Source: Paraeggerthella sp964369725
GTDB lineage: Bacteria; Actinomycetota; Coriobacteriia; Coriobacteriales; Eggerthellaceae
DNA length: 14,646 nt
Direction of reading: 5' to 3'
Assembly: GCA_964369725.1 (NCBI GenBank)
Contig: CAYJGC010000042.1
Coordinates: 1-14,646 of the forward strand
Part shown: one piece after another, positions 1 through 6,496 of the stretch
Numbering within the stretch: the first letter of the stretch is position 1
How the letters are laid out: the number at the start of each line of letters is the position of its first letter
Translations under genes and position numbers: made by a program
The notes under the pieces: model-generated
What the model saw: only the letters and a program-made list of their open reading frames with translations
What the model was told of the DNA's origin: nothing
Database searches by the model: none

Positions 1-144
1 CATGGGTGGATAACCCCTCGAGCCAATCTGTAGAGCAGAGGCAATAAACTCATGCTGCTAACCTGTGAGTATCATTTGATGAAGAGCATGTTCGAAGGTA
101 TACCTCGTCAACTTATAGAACCAATAAACTCGCCGTATTTATAC
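1..144. other. Unidentified region at the window start
   Basis: I recognise no gene here. One plus-strand frame reads 14 codons from the window edge to a TAA at 45-47 and could be the tail of an upstream gene, but it is too short to judge. The 10-mer CAATAAACTC occurs twice as a direct repeat (42-51 and 122-131). Because a strong hairpin follows at 145-177, some transcript, either a coding gene or a small RNA, probably runs into this region from upstream. I compared the sequence by eye with the conserved ends of tmRNA, RNase P RNA and SRP RNA and found no match. Confidence 0.3.
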
Positions 145-180
145 AAACGAGGAGCCTTTCGACAGGGCTCCTCGTTTCTG
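145..180 (+). terminator. Rho-independent-like terminator of an upstream unit
   Basis: A perfect 12-bp inverted repeat (AAACGAGGAGCC at 145-156, GGCTCCTCGTTT at 166-177) encloses a 9-nt loop. The 3' arm ends in TTT, but the following tract CTGTGT is not a proper T-run, so the site may terminate inefficiently or act as a transcript-end stabiliser. It separates whatever lies upstream from the L,D-transpeptidase promoter. Confidence 0.7.
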
Positions 181-255
181 TGTACGGGGAGCTATACCGT
201 ATAGCACACTGATATGAAAGAATGTATATTTTTCCCTATAAACACAATTGGTTAT

Positions 256-264
256 TGATACAAT
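256..264 (+). promoter_or_regulatory. Extended -10 promoter of the L,D-transpeptidase gene
   Basis: TGATACAAT is an extended -10 element (TG at 256-257, hexamer TACAAT at 259-264). No good -35 is present at the expected distance, which fits an extended -10 promoter. A start near 271 would give a leader of about 26 nt before the ATG at 297, and supports that start over the upstream in-frame ATG at 222. Confidence 0.45.
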
Positions 265-296
265 GCGTATACCATCAATTTTATGCGAGAGAAGTA

Positions 297-2021
297 ATGA
301 GTAAACATAAAGATATTAAGCATGGAAAACATGCAGCTAATAAAAAAGACATTCAGGATAAAAATTCACAACCTGAAAAGACTTCCCAAGGAAAACATGC
401 GTACAGTACGGATTCCCCTACTGTTAAGGAAGGGAAAGTTTCGCAAGAAAAGGTAGCATCTGATAAGCATGAAGCCACTCCGGCAGCTTTTGAGACCTCT
501 CCATCATTGAATAAACAAGATTCACTTCCTCTGAAGTATGCACCTGTTCAGGATTTTGACAATAAGACTCCTTTTTACTCTCAGAATGAATTTGAGTTAC
601 CTCAAGAGAAAAAGAAAAAATCTCGTATTGCGCTCAAGCTCCTCATAGGATTTCTGGTTGTGCTCGTTGCTGCCTACGTAGGAGCTGCGGTGTACTTTAG
701 CAGTTACTTTATGCCAAATACGACAATTGCAGATGTTGACATTTCGCTTATGTCGGTTGAAGAAGCAACTTCGGCTTTGCATGGTACGGTACGAGATTAT
801 GTACTCTCAGTTGAAGGACAGGGTTTTTCCTATCAGGTTTCTGCCGACGATATTAACCTTACGGTAGAAGATGACAAAACTTTTGAAGCGGTATCAAGTC
901 ATTACAATCCTTGGAAATGGCCAATAGACATCTTGGCATCCCGTGATTTTAGCGACTACGTGGTTGTTTCTTATGACAAAACAGTCTTTAGCGATTCTCT
1001 TACGTCTACCGTTAATACGTTTAACGAGACCGCTACGCCTCCAACAGTAACGGCGGTTGCTTTTGACGAAGCAACAAATCTTTTTGTTGTGAAACCTGCT
1101 GCTGTAGGAACTGCGCTTGATTCGCAAAGCGTTTTAAAGGTGGCTCAAAGTTCGGTCGAATCTCTAAATTCGGTAGCAGCTTTAACGACAGAGCAATTGG
1201 CTCAGCCTGAAACTATTGAAGATACGGCACTTATGGAGGCCGCTGTTGTGGCAGCTAATGCTCAACTTGGTGTTGATCTTACCTTAACTATGGGAGGTAC
1301 AATAGTAGGGCAGGTCAATAGTAAGCTGCTTTCTCAATGGATGGTGTTTCCAGGAGACGGAACTGCAGCTTTGAATAACGAAGCTATTACTGCATGGGCC
1401 AATGAGCTTGCGGTTGCGTGCACAACAATAGGAACCGAGCGCACGTATACGCGTGCCGATGGTAAAGCTGTGGTGGTTGGTGGAGGTTCGTATGGCTGGG
1501 AAGTTGATGCTGCAACACTGCAGACGCTTGTGCAGGAAGCCGTAACTGCCAAACGCGTCGAGACGGTAGCTGTTCCAACTTTTTCTGATGCAGCGGTCTA
1601 TAACGGCTTAGGTGCTCAAGATTGGGGTGCTCGTTATGTGGATATTGATTTGAGTGAACAGTATGCACGTATGTATGATGAAACAGGTGCTTTAATTTGG
1701 GAATCTCCCATAGTTTCAGGGAAGCCTAATGGCTATTACGATACACCAACAGGCGTTTATTATATTACTAATAAGGGTCGTAATATTACGCTTACCGGGT
1801 ATGAAAACGGTGAGAAAATTTATGAAAGTAAAGTGAGCTATTGGATGCCTTTTGTGGGTAATGTGTATGGTTTACATGATGCAAGCTGGCAATATGCTTT
1901 TGGTGGCACCAGATATCGCGATGGTTACGGTAGTCACGGATGCGTTAATTTGCCCGTATCGCAAGCGGCAATTTTGTACGACATCATCCAAAACGGCGAT
2001 GTCGTGATTTCGCACTGGTAA
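297..2021 (+). CDS. Membrane-anchored L,D-transpeptidase (YkuD domain)
   Basis: The protein has 574 residues from ATG 297. I prefer this start to the in-frame ATG at 222 because a weak GAGAG ribosome site precedes it, the extended -10 lies just upstream, and the sequence from here begins a natural Lys/His-rich tail. Order: a hydrophilic, lysine-rich cytoplasmic segment of about 108 residues; one membrane helix at about 111-134; an extracytoplasmic region resembling the PG_binding_4 repeats often found with YkuD; and a C-terminal YkuD domain from about 445. The domain carries the catalytic signature, with His527, then SHGCVN containing His547 and nucleophile Cys549. The family forms 3-3 peptidoglycan cross-links or attaches proteins to the wall, outside the membrane. 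It appears to be a single-gene unit that meets the deacylase gene tail-to-tail with 17 bp between them. Domain identity is secure; which wall reaction it performs is not. Confidence 0.9.
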   Translation: MSKHKDIKHGKHAANKKDIQDKNSQPEKTSQGKHAYSTDSPTVKEGKVSQEKVASDKHEATPAAFETSPSLNKQDSLPLKYAPVQDFDNKTPFYSQNEFELPQEKKKKSRIALKLLIGFLVVLVAAYVGAAVYFSSYFMPNTTIADVDISLMSVEEATSALHGTVRDYVLSVEGQGFSYQVSADDINLTVEDDKTFEAVSSHYNPWKWPIDILASRDFSDYVVVSYDKTVFSDSLTSTVNTFNETATPPTVTAVAFDEATNLFVVKPAAVGTALDSQSVLKVAQSSVESLNSVAALTTEQLAQPETIEDTALMEAAVVAANAQLGVDLTLTMGGTIVGQVNSKLLSQWMVFPGDGTAALNNEAITAWANELAVACTTIGTERTYTRADGKAVVVGGGSYGWEVDAATLQTLVQEAVTAKRVETVAVPTFSDAAVYNGLGAQDWGARYVDIDLSEQYARMYDETGALIWESPIVSGKPNGYYDTPTGVYYITNKGRNITLTGYENGEKIYESKVSYWMPFVGNVYGLHDASWQYAFGGTRYRDGYGSHGCVNLPVSQAAILYDIIQNGDVVISHW

Positions 2022-2038
2022 ACCTGCTAGATTGGTAG

Positions 2039-2524
2039 TTAGCTCGCAGTGATATCTGCCTGCTCTAAAGGGATAGCTTGAGCTAAGTTGTCAAACGACA
2101 TTTCAATTTGACTACCAATACGCCCTCCTGAGAATAGGATCTCATCGTAGAGTAAAGCAGTTTCGTCAATAACGGTACGGAACTGCTTTTTCATGCCAAG
2201 AGGAGAGCAGCCTCCGTGTATGTAACCCGTCAATGGTAGGAGGTCACGAGATTTAATCATAGATAAATTCTTTTCGCCTACATGTTTAGCCGCCTTTTTT
2301 AGATCAAGTTCACAAGGCGAGGGAATCATGAATACATAAAGAGTTCCGGTTTTGTTTTGCGTAACAAGCGTTTTGAAAACGCGATGCGGGTCGATTTGTA
2401 AAAGAGCAGCAACTTCAACACCAGAAAGAGCTTCACAAGATGCGAAGCCATGCATTTTGAAGGGAAGCCCTTTGAGTTCAAGTTCCCTTTGGGCGTTTGT
2501 TTTGTTATCGGGTTGCTTTTTCAT
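2039..2524 (-). CDS. ybaK: YbaK/EbsC-family Cys-tRNA(Pro) deacylase
   Basis: A 161-residue aminoacyl-tRNA editing-domain protein that hydrolyses Cys mischarged on tRNA-Pro in the cytoplasm. Visible family marks are VFKTLV near residues 49-54, with the conserved lysine at 51, and the glycine-rich GGCSPLGMKK stretch around 104-113. I chose the ATG at 2524 because AAGGAAGG lies 6 nt upstream on this strand. The upstream in-frame ATG at 2545 has no such site and would add seven residues. It is the second gene of a minus-strand pair, 28 bp after the permease stop, and is probably co-transcribed with it. Its stop is 17 bp from the stop of the convergent transpeptidase gene, with no convincing terminator hairpin between. 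Assignment to the YbaK branch rather than the related ProX or YeaK branches rests on the whole-length resemblance. Confidence 0.88.
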   Translation of the reverse strand: MKKQPDNKTNAQRELELKGLPFKMHGFASCEALSGVEVAALLQIDPHRVFKTLVTQNKTGTLYVFMIPSPCELDLKKAAKHVGEKNLSMIKSRDLLPLTGYIHGGCSPLGMKKQFRTVIDETALLYDEILFSGGRIGSQIEMSFDNLAQAIPLEQADITAS

Positions 2525-2552
2525 AGAATGCCTTCCTTGTTTCATTGCAACT

Positions 2553-3485
2553 TTATATGACGAGCAATGCTATTAAGGGGATGGTCAGTAAGGATAGAAC
2601 GGTTGTTATAAAGGTACCACGTGTGATAGTAGTAAGATCTCCTCCATAGCGCAAACAGAGCATGGTGCCGTTAGTGGCTACTGGCATTGCGCTGACGATG
2701 ACTAACACTCCTAAGAGCAAGGTATCGTCTATAAAGGGCTTCAGCAGGAGCCAAATAAGAAGAGGGGTAGCTATAAGACGAATTGCTGCCATGAGGTAAA
2801 TTTGTACGTCACACAGCATCTCTTTTATGGGGGAGGCTGCAAGGCTTGAACCTAAGATAAGAAGAGCTGCAGGGGTGGTCATTGCGCCTACAATATCAAT
2901 GGTTTCTCCGAGGATTCCAAAACTGGTAATACCTAAAAGCGCCAAAGCAAACGTAATCACACACGCCGCAAGGCTGGGATTTAGAAGGTTTTTGCTGCTT
3001 TGTTTAAGTTGTTGTCTAAGAGAAGCATCTGTTTGGGAAAGCATTAAGATGCCAACCGTGAATACCAGAAGGTGAAAGGGTATGTTAAAAATTACGCCAT
3101 ACAAAACAGCTTCTTGTCCAAAAACTGCATCAAGAATGGGGTAACCAAGAAATCCCGTATTACCGAAGGTAAGCATGAATTGATACGTGCCTCTTGTGAT
3201 AGGTGTAAGTTCTAAGAGATGAGAGATTATAAAAGCCAGTAGTAAGACTATCGCAAAGGTAAGACACGAATAAAGAAAGATATTTGCAATTACACTCGGT
3301 TCTGGGAGGCTATTGCGTGTGGCAACTGAAGCAAGAATGGTACACGGAAGTGTGATAGAAATAATAAGACGAGAAAGCATTGTATCGCCTTCCATGGTCA
3401 TTATGCCTATTTTGCGAGCAACAAACCCAAAGGCAATGATTATAAAAAGCGTAGCAAGCTGGTATTCGATAGTATAAAAGCTCAT
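2553..3485 (-). CDS. AEC-family (auxin efflux carrier-like) permease
   Basis: The protein has 310 residues and is almost entirely hydrophobic, with about ten predicted membrane helices split into two five-helix halves by a short polar segment (SQTDASLRQQLKQSSKN). Motifs typical of the AEC/malonate-malate permease family are visible, including TFGNTGFLGYPIL in the first half and an NGTML segment in the second. Family members export or import small organic anions such as malate, or other metabolites. The substrate cannot be read from sequence. ATG 3485 starts a natural N-terminus directly before the first helix, but the ribosome site (GAAAGAAC) is weak. The gene leads the minus-strand pair with the YbaK-type deacylase. 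A 129-bp region separates it from divergent murI. Confidence 0.85.
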   Translation of the reverse strand: MSFYTIEYQLATLFIIIAFGFVARKIGIMTMEGDTMLSRLIISITLPCTILASVATRNSLPEPSVIANIFLYSCLTFAIVLLLAFIISHLLELTPITRGTYQFMLTFGNTGFLGYPILDAVFGQEAVLYGVIFNIPFHLLVFTVGILMLSQTDASLRQQLKQSSKNLLNPSLAACVITFALALLGITSFGILGETIDIVGAMTTPAALLILGSSLAASPIKEMLCDVQIYLMAAIRLIATPLLIWLLLKPFIDDTLLLGVLVIVSAMPVATNGTMLCLRYGGDLTTITRGTFITTVLSLLTIPLIALLVI

Positions 3486-3602
3486 AAGAACGTTCTTTCA
3501 TGGTGTTGTTGTGGGGCGAAAAGCCACTGTCTTTAGTCGAAATCAGATTAGCAGAAACTGTGACTCTCTGTCTCTAAAGGTTCTCAGAAGAAGGCTCTGC
3601 GT

Positions 3603-3608
3603 TATACT
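3603..3608 (+). promoter_or_regulatory. murI -10 element, possibly leaderless
   Basis: TATACT lies 6 nt before the ATG at 3615, so a start 6-7 nt downstream of the hexamer would coincide with the first codon. No Shine-Dalgarno-like sequence precedes either this ATG or the in-frame ATG at 3642. A -35 element is not convincing. Confidence 0.4.
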
Positions 3609-3614
3609 TATTGC

Positions 3615-4532
3615 ATGGATACGCGAAAAACATCGATACATATGTCTACTTCTTCAAAGCTTGAGCTTTTTGATAACGCCCCTATAGGTGTTTTCGATTC
3701 CGGCTTTGGAGGATTGACGGTTGCGCGAGAGATTGCAAAAAAGCTTCCTCATGAATCCATAATTTACCTCGGAGATTCTGCCCGCTGCCCGTATGGACCA
3801 AGAAGTCTCTCGGAAGTTGACGGGTTTGTTCAGCAAATAGGCACGTGGTTGGTACAAAAGGGCGTAAAACTCATTGTTATTGCCTGTAACACCGCAACTG
3901 CTGCCGGCCTGGCACATGCACAAAAAACATTTCCGGTACCAATTATAGGTGTCGTAGAGCCCGGTGCACGTGCCGCTGCTCATGCCACGAAGAATCGACG
4001 CGTTGGGGTTATAGCTACCAAGGCAACCGTAGAATCAAGGGCATACACTGATGCTATTCGCCATATTGATGCCGGAATTACCGTTTTTTCGACTGCAACA
4101 CCACGTTTTGTAGAAATAGCAGAGCAAGGCATTCGTATGGCAGAAGGTCCGGTTGAAAACTATACGTCACTTGCTTCAAAGGTTTATATACGCGCTGAGT
4201 TTCAGGAAATCGCTCGAGAATACCTTGAACCATTGCGACGCTGTGATATAGATACCCTCGTGTTAGGATGCACTCATTTTCCTCTTTTAAAGGCATTGAT
4301 AGGTGGCGTAGTAGGTCGTGATGTTATGCTTATTTCGTCCGCGCAAGAAGCAGCGTTTGACGTTTCGCGCATATTAGAGCGACGGGGAGCTTTTGCGCAA
4401 GCAGGGAGTGTTCCACGTTATGAGTTTTTTACGACCGGAGACGACGCGCAGGAATTCCTGTCATTTGGAAGTCGAGTGTTTCGCAAACCTATCACTTCAG
4501 CTGGATGTGTGTGTTTTAACAAGCATGATTGA
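3615..4532 (+). CDS. murI: Glutamate racemase
   Basis: Converts L-glutamate to D-glutamate for peptidoglycan in the cytoplasm. At 305 residues it is slightly longer than the usual 260-290 because of about 20 extra N-terminal residues. Diagnostic motifs: GVFDSGFGGLTV with Asp28, YLGDSARCPYG, ACNTATAAG with the first catalytic Cys91, and LGCTHFPLL with the second catalytic Cys219. Both cysteines needed for the two-base mechanism are present. The start is uncertain. ATG 3615 fits a leaderless transcript, and ATG 3642 would trim nine residues, but neither has a ribosome site. The rdgB start follows after 12 bp, so the two are very likely one operon. This pairing is common in other bacteria. Confidence 0.95.
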   Translation: MDTRKTSIHMSTSSKLELFDNAPIGVFDSGFGGLTVAREIAKKLPHESIIYLGDSARCPYGPRSLSEVDGFVQQIGTWLVQKGVKLIVIACNTATAAGLAHAQKTFPVPIIGVVEPGARAAAHATKNRRVGVIATKATVESRAYTDAIRHIDAGITVFSTATPRFVEIAEQGIRMAEGPVENYTSLASKVYIRAEFQEIAREYLEPLRRCDIDTLVLGCTHFPLLKALIGGVVGRDVMLISSAQEAAFDVSRILERRGAFAQAGSVPRYEFFTTGDDAQEFLSFGSRVFRKPITSAGCVCFNKHD

Positions 4533-4544
4533 GAGGGGAATAGC

Positions 4545-5144
4545 GTGAAAACCGTTGTAATTGCTAGTAATAATAGTCATAAGGTTTCAGAAATTGCTGA
4601 AATCCTTAATTTTGCGGATTGGGAATTTAAATCTTTGCATGATGCGGGTATAGTTTCTGATCCTGTTGAAGATGCCGATACCTTTTTAGGAAATGCGCGT
4701 ATAAAGGCGTATGCCGTATTTGAGGGCGCTCATGGTTGCGCAGTGCTTGCGGATGATTCGGGCCTTGAGGTAGACGCTCTCGGTGGCGCACCGGGGGTGT
4801 ATTCTGCTAGATATGCAGGTGAAGGGGCAGATGATGCAGCAAACAACGCAAAGCTCTTAGAAATGCTCCAAGACGTTCCTGACACTGAGCGCACTGCGCG
4901 CTTTGTGTGCACCTTAGTCTATATTGATGAAGAGGGTAACGAGTGTCATGCGCGAGGAACTATTGAGGGCCGCATTGGGCACATTGAAGCTGGAGAAAAT
5001 GGTTTCGGATACGACCCTTTGTTTATCCCCAAAGGTGTTTCTGATGGGCGTACTTTAGCGCAAATTTCTTCCGCTGAGAAAAATTCAATGTCTCATCGCG
5101 GGAGTGCTTTGAGGGAGCTTTACAAAATTTTGAAAAAGTTCTAA
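4545..5144 (+). CDS. rdgB: XTP/dITP pyrophosphatase (RdgB/HAM1 family)
   Basis: A 199-residue house-cleaning enzyme that hydrolyses non-canonical purine triphosphates (dITP, XTP) to the monophosphate and pyrophosphate, keeping them out of DNA and RNA. Family motifs in order: SNNSHKVSEI near the N-terminus (nucleotide contact), the acidic site LADDSGLEVDALGGAPGVYSARYAG around residues 68-92, and GFGYDPLF in the last third. The start is GTG at 4545, supported by GAGAGGGG 6 nt upstream, which overlaps the end of murI. Length and ends match the family. The stop lies inside the region feeding the tRNA promoter, and no terminator separates it from the tRNAs, so read-through into them is possible. 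Confidence 0.95.
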   Translation: MKTVVIASNNSHKVSEIAEILNFADWEFKSLHDAGIVSDPVEDADTFLGNARIKAYAVFEGAHGCAVLADDSGLEVDALGGAPGVYSARYAGEGADDAANNAKLLEMLQDVPDTERTARFVCTLVYIDEEGNECHARGTIEGRIGHIEAGENGFGYDPLFIPKGVSDGRTLAQISSAEKNSMSHRGSALRELYKILKKF

Positions 5145-5161
5145 CAAAATGCGAAAACTTC

Positions 5162-5170
5162 TGATACAAT
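5162..5170 (+). promoter_or_regulatory. Extended -10 promoter of the tRNA-Pro/tRNA-Gly unit
   Basis: TGATACAAT, the same extended -10 as before the transpeptidase gene, has hexamer TACAAT at 5165-5170 with TG one base upstream. CTAACA at 5141-5146 is a poor -35 candidate at 18-bp spacing. A start near 5177 would leave a short leader before the tRNA at 5194. Confidence 0.5.
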
Positions 5171-5193
5171 ACTCCTCGCTGTTTTGAACAAGT

Positions 5194-5270
5194 CGGGACG
5201 TGGCGCAGTTTGGTAGCGCGCCTGCTTTGGGAGCAGGATGTCGCAGGTTCGAATCCTGTCGTCCCGACCA
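5194..5270 (+). tRNA. tRNA-Pro (anticodon TGG)
   Basis: A complete 77-nt cloverleaf. The acceptor arms CGGGACG and CGTCCCG pair perfectly, the D arm contains TGGTAGCGCG, the anticodon stem CCTGC/GCAGG encloses TTTGGGA with anticodon TGG at 5228-5230, and the T loop is GGTTCGAATCC. The discriminator A and CCA (5268-5270) are encoded. Confidence 0.97.
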
Positions 5271-5297
5271 TTTTCTTCAAGAGTATAGGCAGCGCAA

Positions 5298-5313
5298 GCA
5301 GCCTCAGGGCTGC
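5298..5313 (+). other. Small GC hairpin in the tRNA spacer
   Basis: GCAGCC (5298-5303) and GGCTGC (5308-5313) form a 6-bp stem with a TCAG loop between the two tRNAs. The run ACTTATTTT follows. It could be a processing signal or a leaky terminator; the sequence does not decide. Confidence 0.35.
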
Positions 5314-5323
5314 GACTTATTTT

Positions 5324-5397
5324 GCGGGTGTGGTACAATGGTAGAACCTGAGCCTTCCAAGCTCATGACGCGGGTTCGATTCCCGTCACCCGCTCCA
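5324..5397 (+). tRNA. tRNA-Gly (anticodon TCC)
   Basis: A complete 74-nt cloverleaf with acceptor arms GCGGGTG and CACCCGC, D arm with GGTAGAAC, anticodon stem TGAGC/GCTCA around CTTCCAA (anticodon TCC at 5356-5358), and T arm CGGGTTCGATTCCCG. The discriminator T and CCA are encoded. It lies 53 bp after tRNA-Pro in the same orientation and is probably co-transcribed with it. Confidence 0.97.
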
Positions 5398-5404
5398 GAA
5401 AATC

Positions 5405-5439
5405 AAAAAGAGACCTGAAGATTTCAGGTCTCTTTTTTT
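5405..5439. terminator. Bidirectional terminator between the tRNAs and glutaredoxin
   Basis: GAGACCTGAA (5410-5419) and TTCAGGTCTC (5423-5432) form a perfect 10-bp stem with a 3-nt loop. A run of five A precedes it and a run of seven T follows (5433-5439), so the stem can act on both strands, ending the tRNA unit on plus and the glutaredoxin gene on minus. Confidence 0.9.
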
Positions 5440-5452
5440 GTTAGCAGTAACT

Positions 5453-5689
5453 TTACTTTGTCTTAAGATAGTCAATGATATCGCCAGACTCATAAAGTGC
5501 CTTGCCGTCGATAACGAGGCAGGGGACTTGCTTTTTTCCACCAATCCTAATGAGATCATTTTGATTTCCTGGTTGCAGAGTGTCACGCGTGTCGAGCGTA
5601 ATCTTATTCTGCTCCATAAACTGCAGAACTCGTTGACAGTAGGGGCAGAACTTTTTGTAGTAGAGCGTGTGGTTGTCTAAATAGGGCAT
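5453..5689 (-). CDS. Glutaredoxin
   Basis: A 78-residue thioredoxin-fold dithiol protein that uses a redox-active cysteine pair to reduce disulphides, usually with glutathione or another low-molecular-weight thiol. Visible marks are the active site FCPYC (Cys15 and Cys18), the cis-proline segment QVPCL, and the C-terminal YESGDIIDYL, which matches the family's thiol-binding Gly-Asp region. I chose ATG 5689 because AAAGGA lies 6 nt upstream. An in-frame ATG at 5728 would add 13 residues not typical of the fold. It is a single gene, convergent with the tRNA unit and sharing its terminator. Whether the organism makes glutathione is unknown from this window, so the partner thiol is open. Confidence 0.9.
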   Translation of the reverse strand: MPYLDNHTLYYKKFCPYCQRVLQFMEQNKITLDTRDTLQPGNQNDLIRIGGKKQVPCLVIDGKALYESGDIIDYLKTK

Positions 5690-5704
5690 AGGTAATCCTT
5701 TCAT

Positions 5705-5760
5705 CGACTTAATGAGTGATTCTATCAACTACTAATAACTTTCAATTGTAAACACTAAAA
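5705..5760 (-). promoter_or_regulatory. Possible promoter of the glutaredoxin gene
   Basis: Reading the minus strand, TTGAAA is followed 15 bp later by TAGAAT, which is preceded by TG to make an extended -10 (TGATAGAAT). The spacing is short for a -35/-10 pair, so the extended -10 would carry most of the activity. Confidence 0.3.
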
Positions 5761-5931
5761 TGTTACCAAATTGTTCTTGAAAATGATCCTCAAGCTTGCG
5801 AATTCTGAAATTGAAATTGAAAGAAAAAAATACGAAATTAAGTATTGAAAAACAGAAACATATATGTTATTGTATGAACTTTTCCAAAAAGTAATTTTAT
5901 TGGGATCATTTTGATGAGCATCTATAAGAAG
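5730..5931. other. AT-rich intergenic stretch
   Basis: About 200 bp, clearly more AT-rich than its surroundings, and I see no gene in it. It contains the perfect 12-bp palindrome AACATATATGTT (5857-5868), a 10-bp inverted pair AAAATGATCC (5780-5789) and GGATCATTTT (5903-5912), and a short tandem GAAATT repeat near 5807-5822. On the minus strand, AATAC...GTATT (5846-5829) followed by a T-run could be a weak terminator for tRNA-Arg. Confidence 0.4.
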
Positions 5932-6007
5932 TGGTGCGCCCAGCAGGACTCGAACCTGCAACCGACGGATTAGAAGTCCGTTGCTCTATCCTTTGAGCCA
6001 TGGGCGC
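5932..6007 (-). tRNA. tRNA-Arg (anticodon TCT)
   Basis: A complete 76-nt cloverleaf on the minus strand. The acceptor arms GCGCCCA and TGGGCGC pair perfectly, the anticodon stem ACGGA/TCCGT encloses CTTCTAA with anticodon TCT (complement of 5972-5974), and the T arm is CAGGTTCGAGTCCTG. Discriminator A and CCA (complement of 5932-5934) are encoded. It reads AGA codons. It is the nearest gene upstream of the arginine catabolic cluster and points away from it. Confidence 0.96.
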
Positions 6008-6023
6008 ATCTCTAAGCATCGGT

Positions 6024-6029
6024 ATTATA
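6024..6029 (-). promoter_or_regulatory. tRNA-Arg promoter -10
   Basis: On the minus strand a perfect TATAAT lies 16 bp upstream of the tRNA. TTAGCA sits 18 bp further up as a partial -35. The hexamer lies within the inverted repeat GGTATTATACC (6021-6031). Confidence 0.55.
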
Positions 6030-6303
6030 CCGTAAATATCTCGGGTTTGCTAAAAATATACGTGTGCAGGCGAGCGAAAAGCCAAATATGCAAAATCTAC
6101 AGCTATATCAGGCTTTTCTTGTAAAAATATGCATAAATTCGCTCGAAATATTGTATAAGAGAGGCTAAAAGTAGCCCAGAGAGCCCTCACTTGCGCTGTG
6201 ATGCATCTTTTACTCATATTATGCAAAATAACTTATCAAATAAATTTCCTGTTGGTTGCTAGAGGGTGCCAAAGCTGCACTCTTACCTCTTTTAACGACC
6301 AGT

Positions 6304-6315
6304 TTCACGCGTGAA
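6304..6315. promoter_or_regulatory. Palindromic operator candidate upstream of arcA
   Basis: TTCACGCGTGAA is a perfect 12-bp palindrome. It is centred about 60 bp before the start site predicted from TATAAT at 6357-6362, a spacing used by CRP-type activators at class I promoters. It does not match the standard CRP or FNR consensus well. Confidence 0.35.
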
Positions 6316-6356
6316 TTAAGCGTTAAAATGTGTAGGAAATGTGAAGAATAGGTTAA

Positions 6357-6362
6357 TATAAT
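6357..6362 (+). promoter_or_regulatory. Likely arcA promoter -10
   Basis: A perfect TATAAT, with no recognisable -35 at 16-18 bp (the sequence there is near TAGGAAAT). A consensus -10 with a poor -35 is typical of activator-dependent promoters. The start site would be near 6369. Confidence 0.45.
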
Positions 6363-6466
6363 CCTACCGTTTGCCGAAAAAGTTAACGGTTTACTAAGGG
6401 TTGTATCTTGCTTCAGATTTTCTGGTTGCTTTTTGTAGATAAGCATGCCACCTTAGATACATAGGT

Positions 6467-6496
6467 CAAACGTTGCTTCTTCCAAAAGAGCGTTTG
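6467..6496 (+). other. Leader hairpin just upstream of arcA
   Basis: CAAAC (6467-6471) pairs with GTTTG (6492-6496), and inside it GCTTCTT (6475-6481) pairs with AAGAGC (6486-6491) with one bulged base and a CCAA loop. The structure ends 28 nt before the AAAGGAAGGG ribosome site, so it could influence translation or mRNA stability. Confidence 0.4.

Noticed and set aside
4..17. GGGTGGATAACCCC as a possible T-box antiterminator motif
   Set aside because: The spacing within the motif is wrong, and no competing terminator that could pair with it follows.
52..201. Roughly 50-codon plus-strand frame starting at ATG 52
   Set aside because: It reads straight through the perfect terminator hairpin at 145-177, has no ribosome site and resembles no protein I know.
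222..296. Upstream in-frame ATG that would extend the L,D-transpeptidase by 25 residues
   Set aside because: The extended -10 promoter at 256-264 lies inside this extension, no ribosome site precedes 222, and the added residues look unlike the rest of the Lys-rich tail.
3486..3497. 12-bp palindrome AAGAACGTTCTT just before the permease start codon
   Set aside because: A few 12-bp palindromes are expected by chance in a window this size, and no promoter element places it convincingly.
5023..5418. Open frames across tRNA-Pro and tRNA-Gly on both strands, including GTTGFEPATSCSQSRR-like and DRIRTCDILLPKQ-like peptides
   Set aside because: These are well-known spurious translations of tRNA genes and their complements. 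The cloverleaves explain the sequence.
6262..6284. GAGGGTGC/GCACTCTT hairpin in the arc upstream region as a terminator or attenuator
   Set aside because: The stem depends on two G-U pairs, it lies upstream of the likely arcA promoter, and the T-tract after it is interrupted.
6219..6446. 75-codon minus-strand frame in the arc control region
   Set aside because: No ribosome site or recognisable domain, and composition looks random. The region is better explained as promoter and leader DNA.
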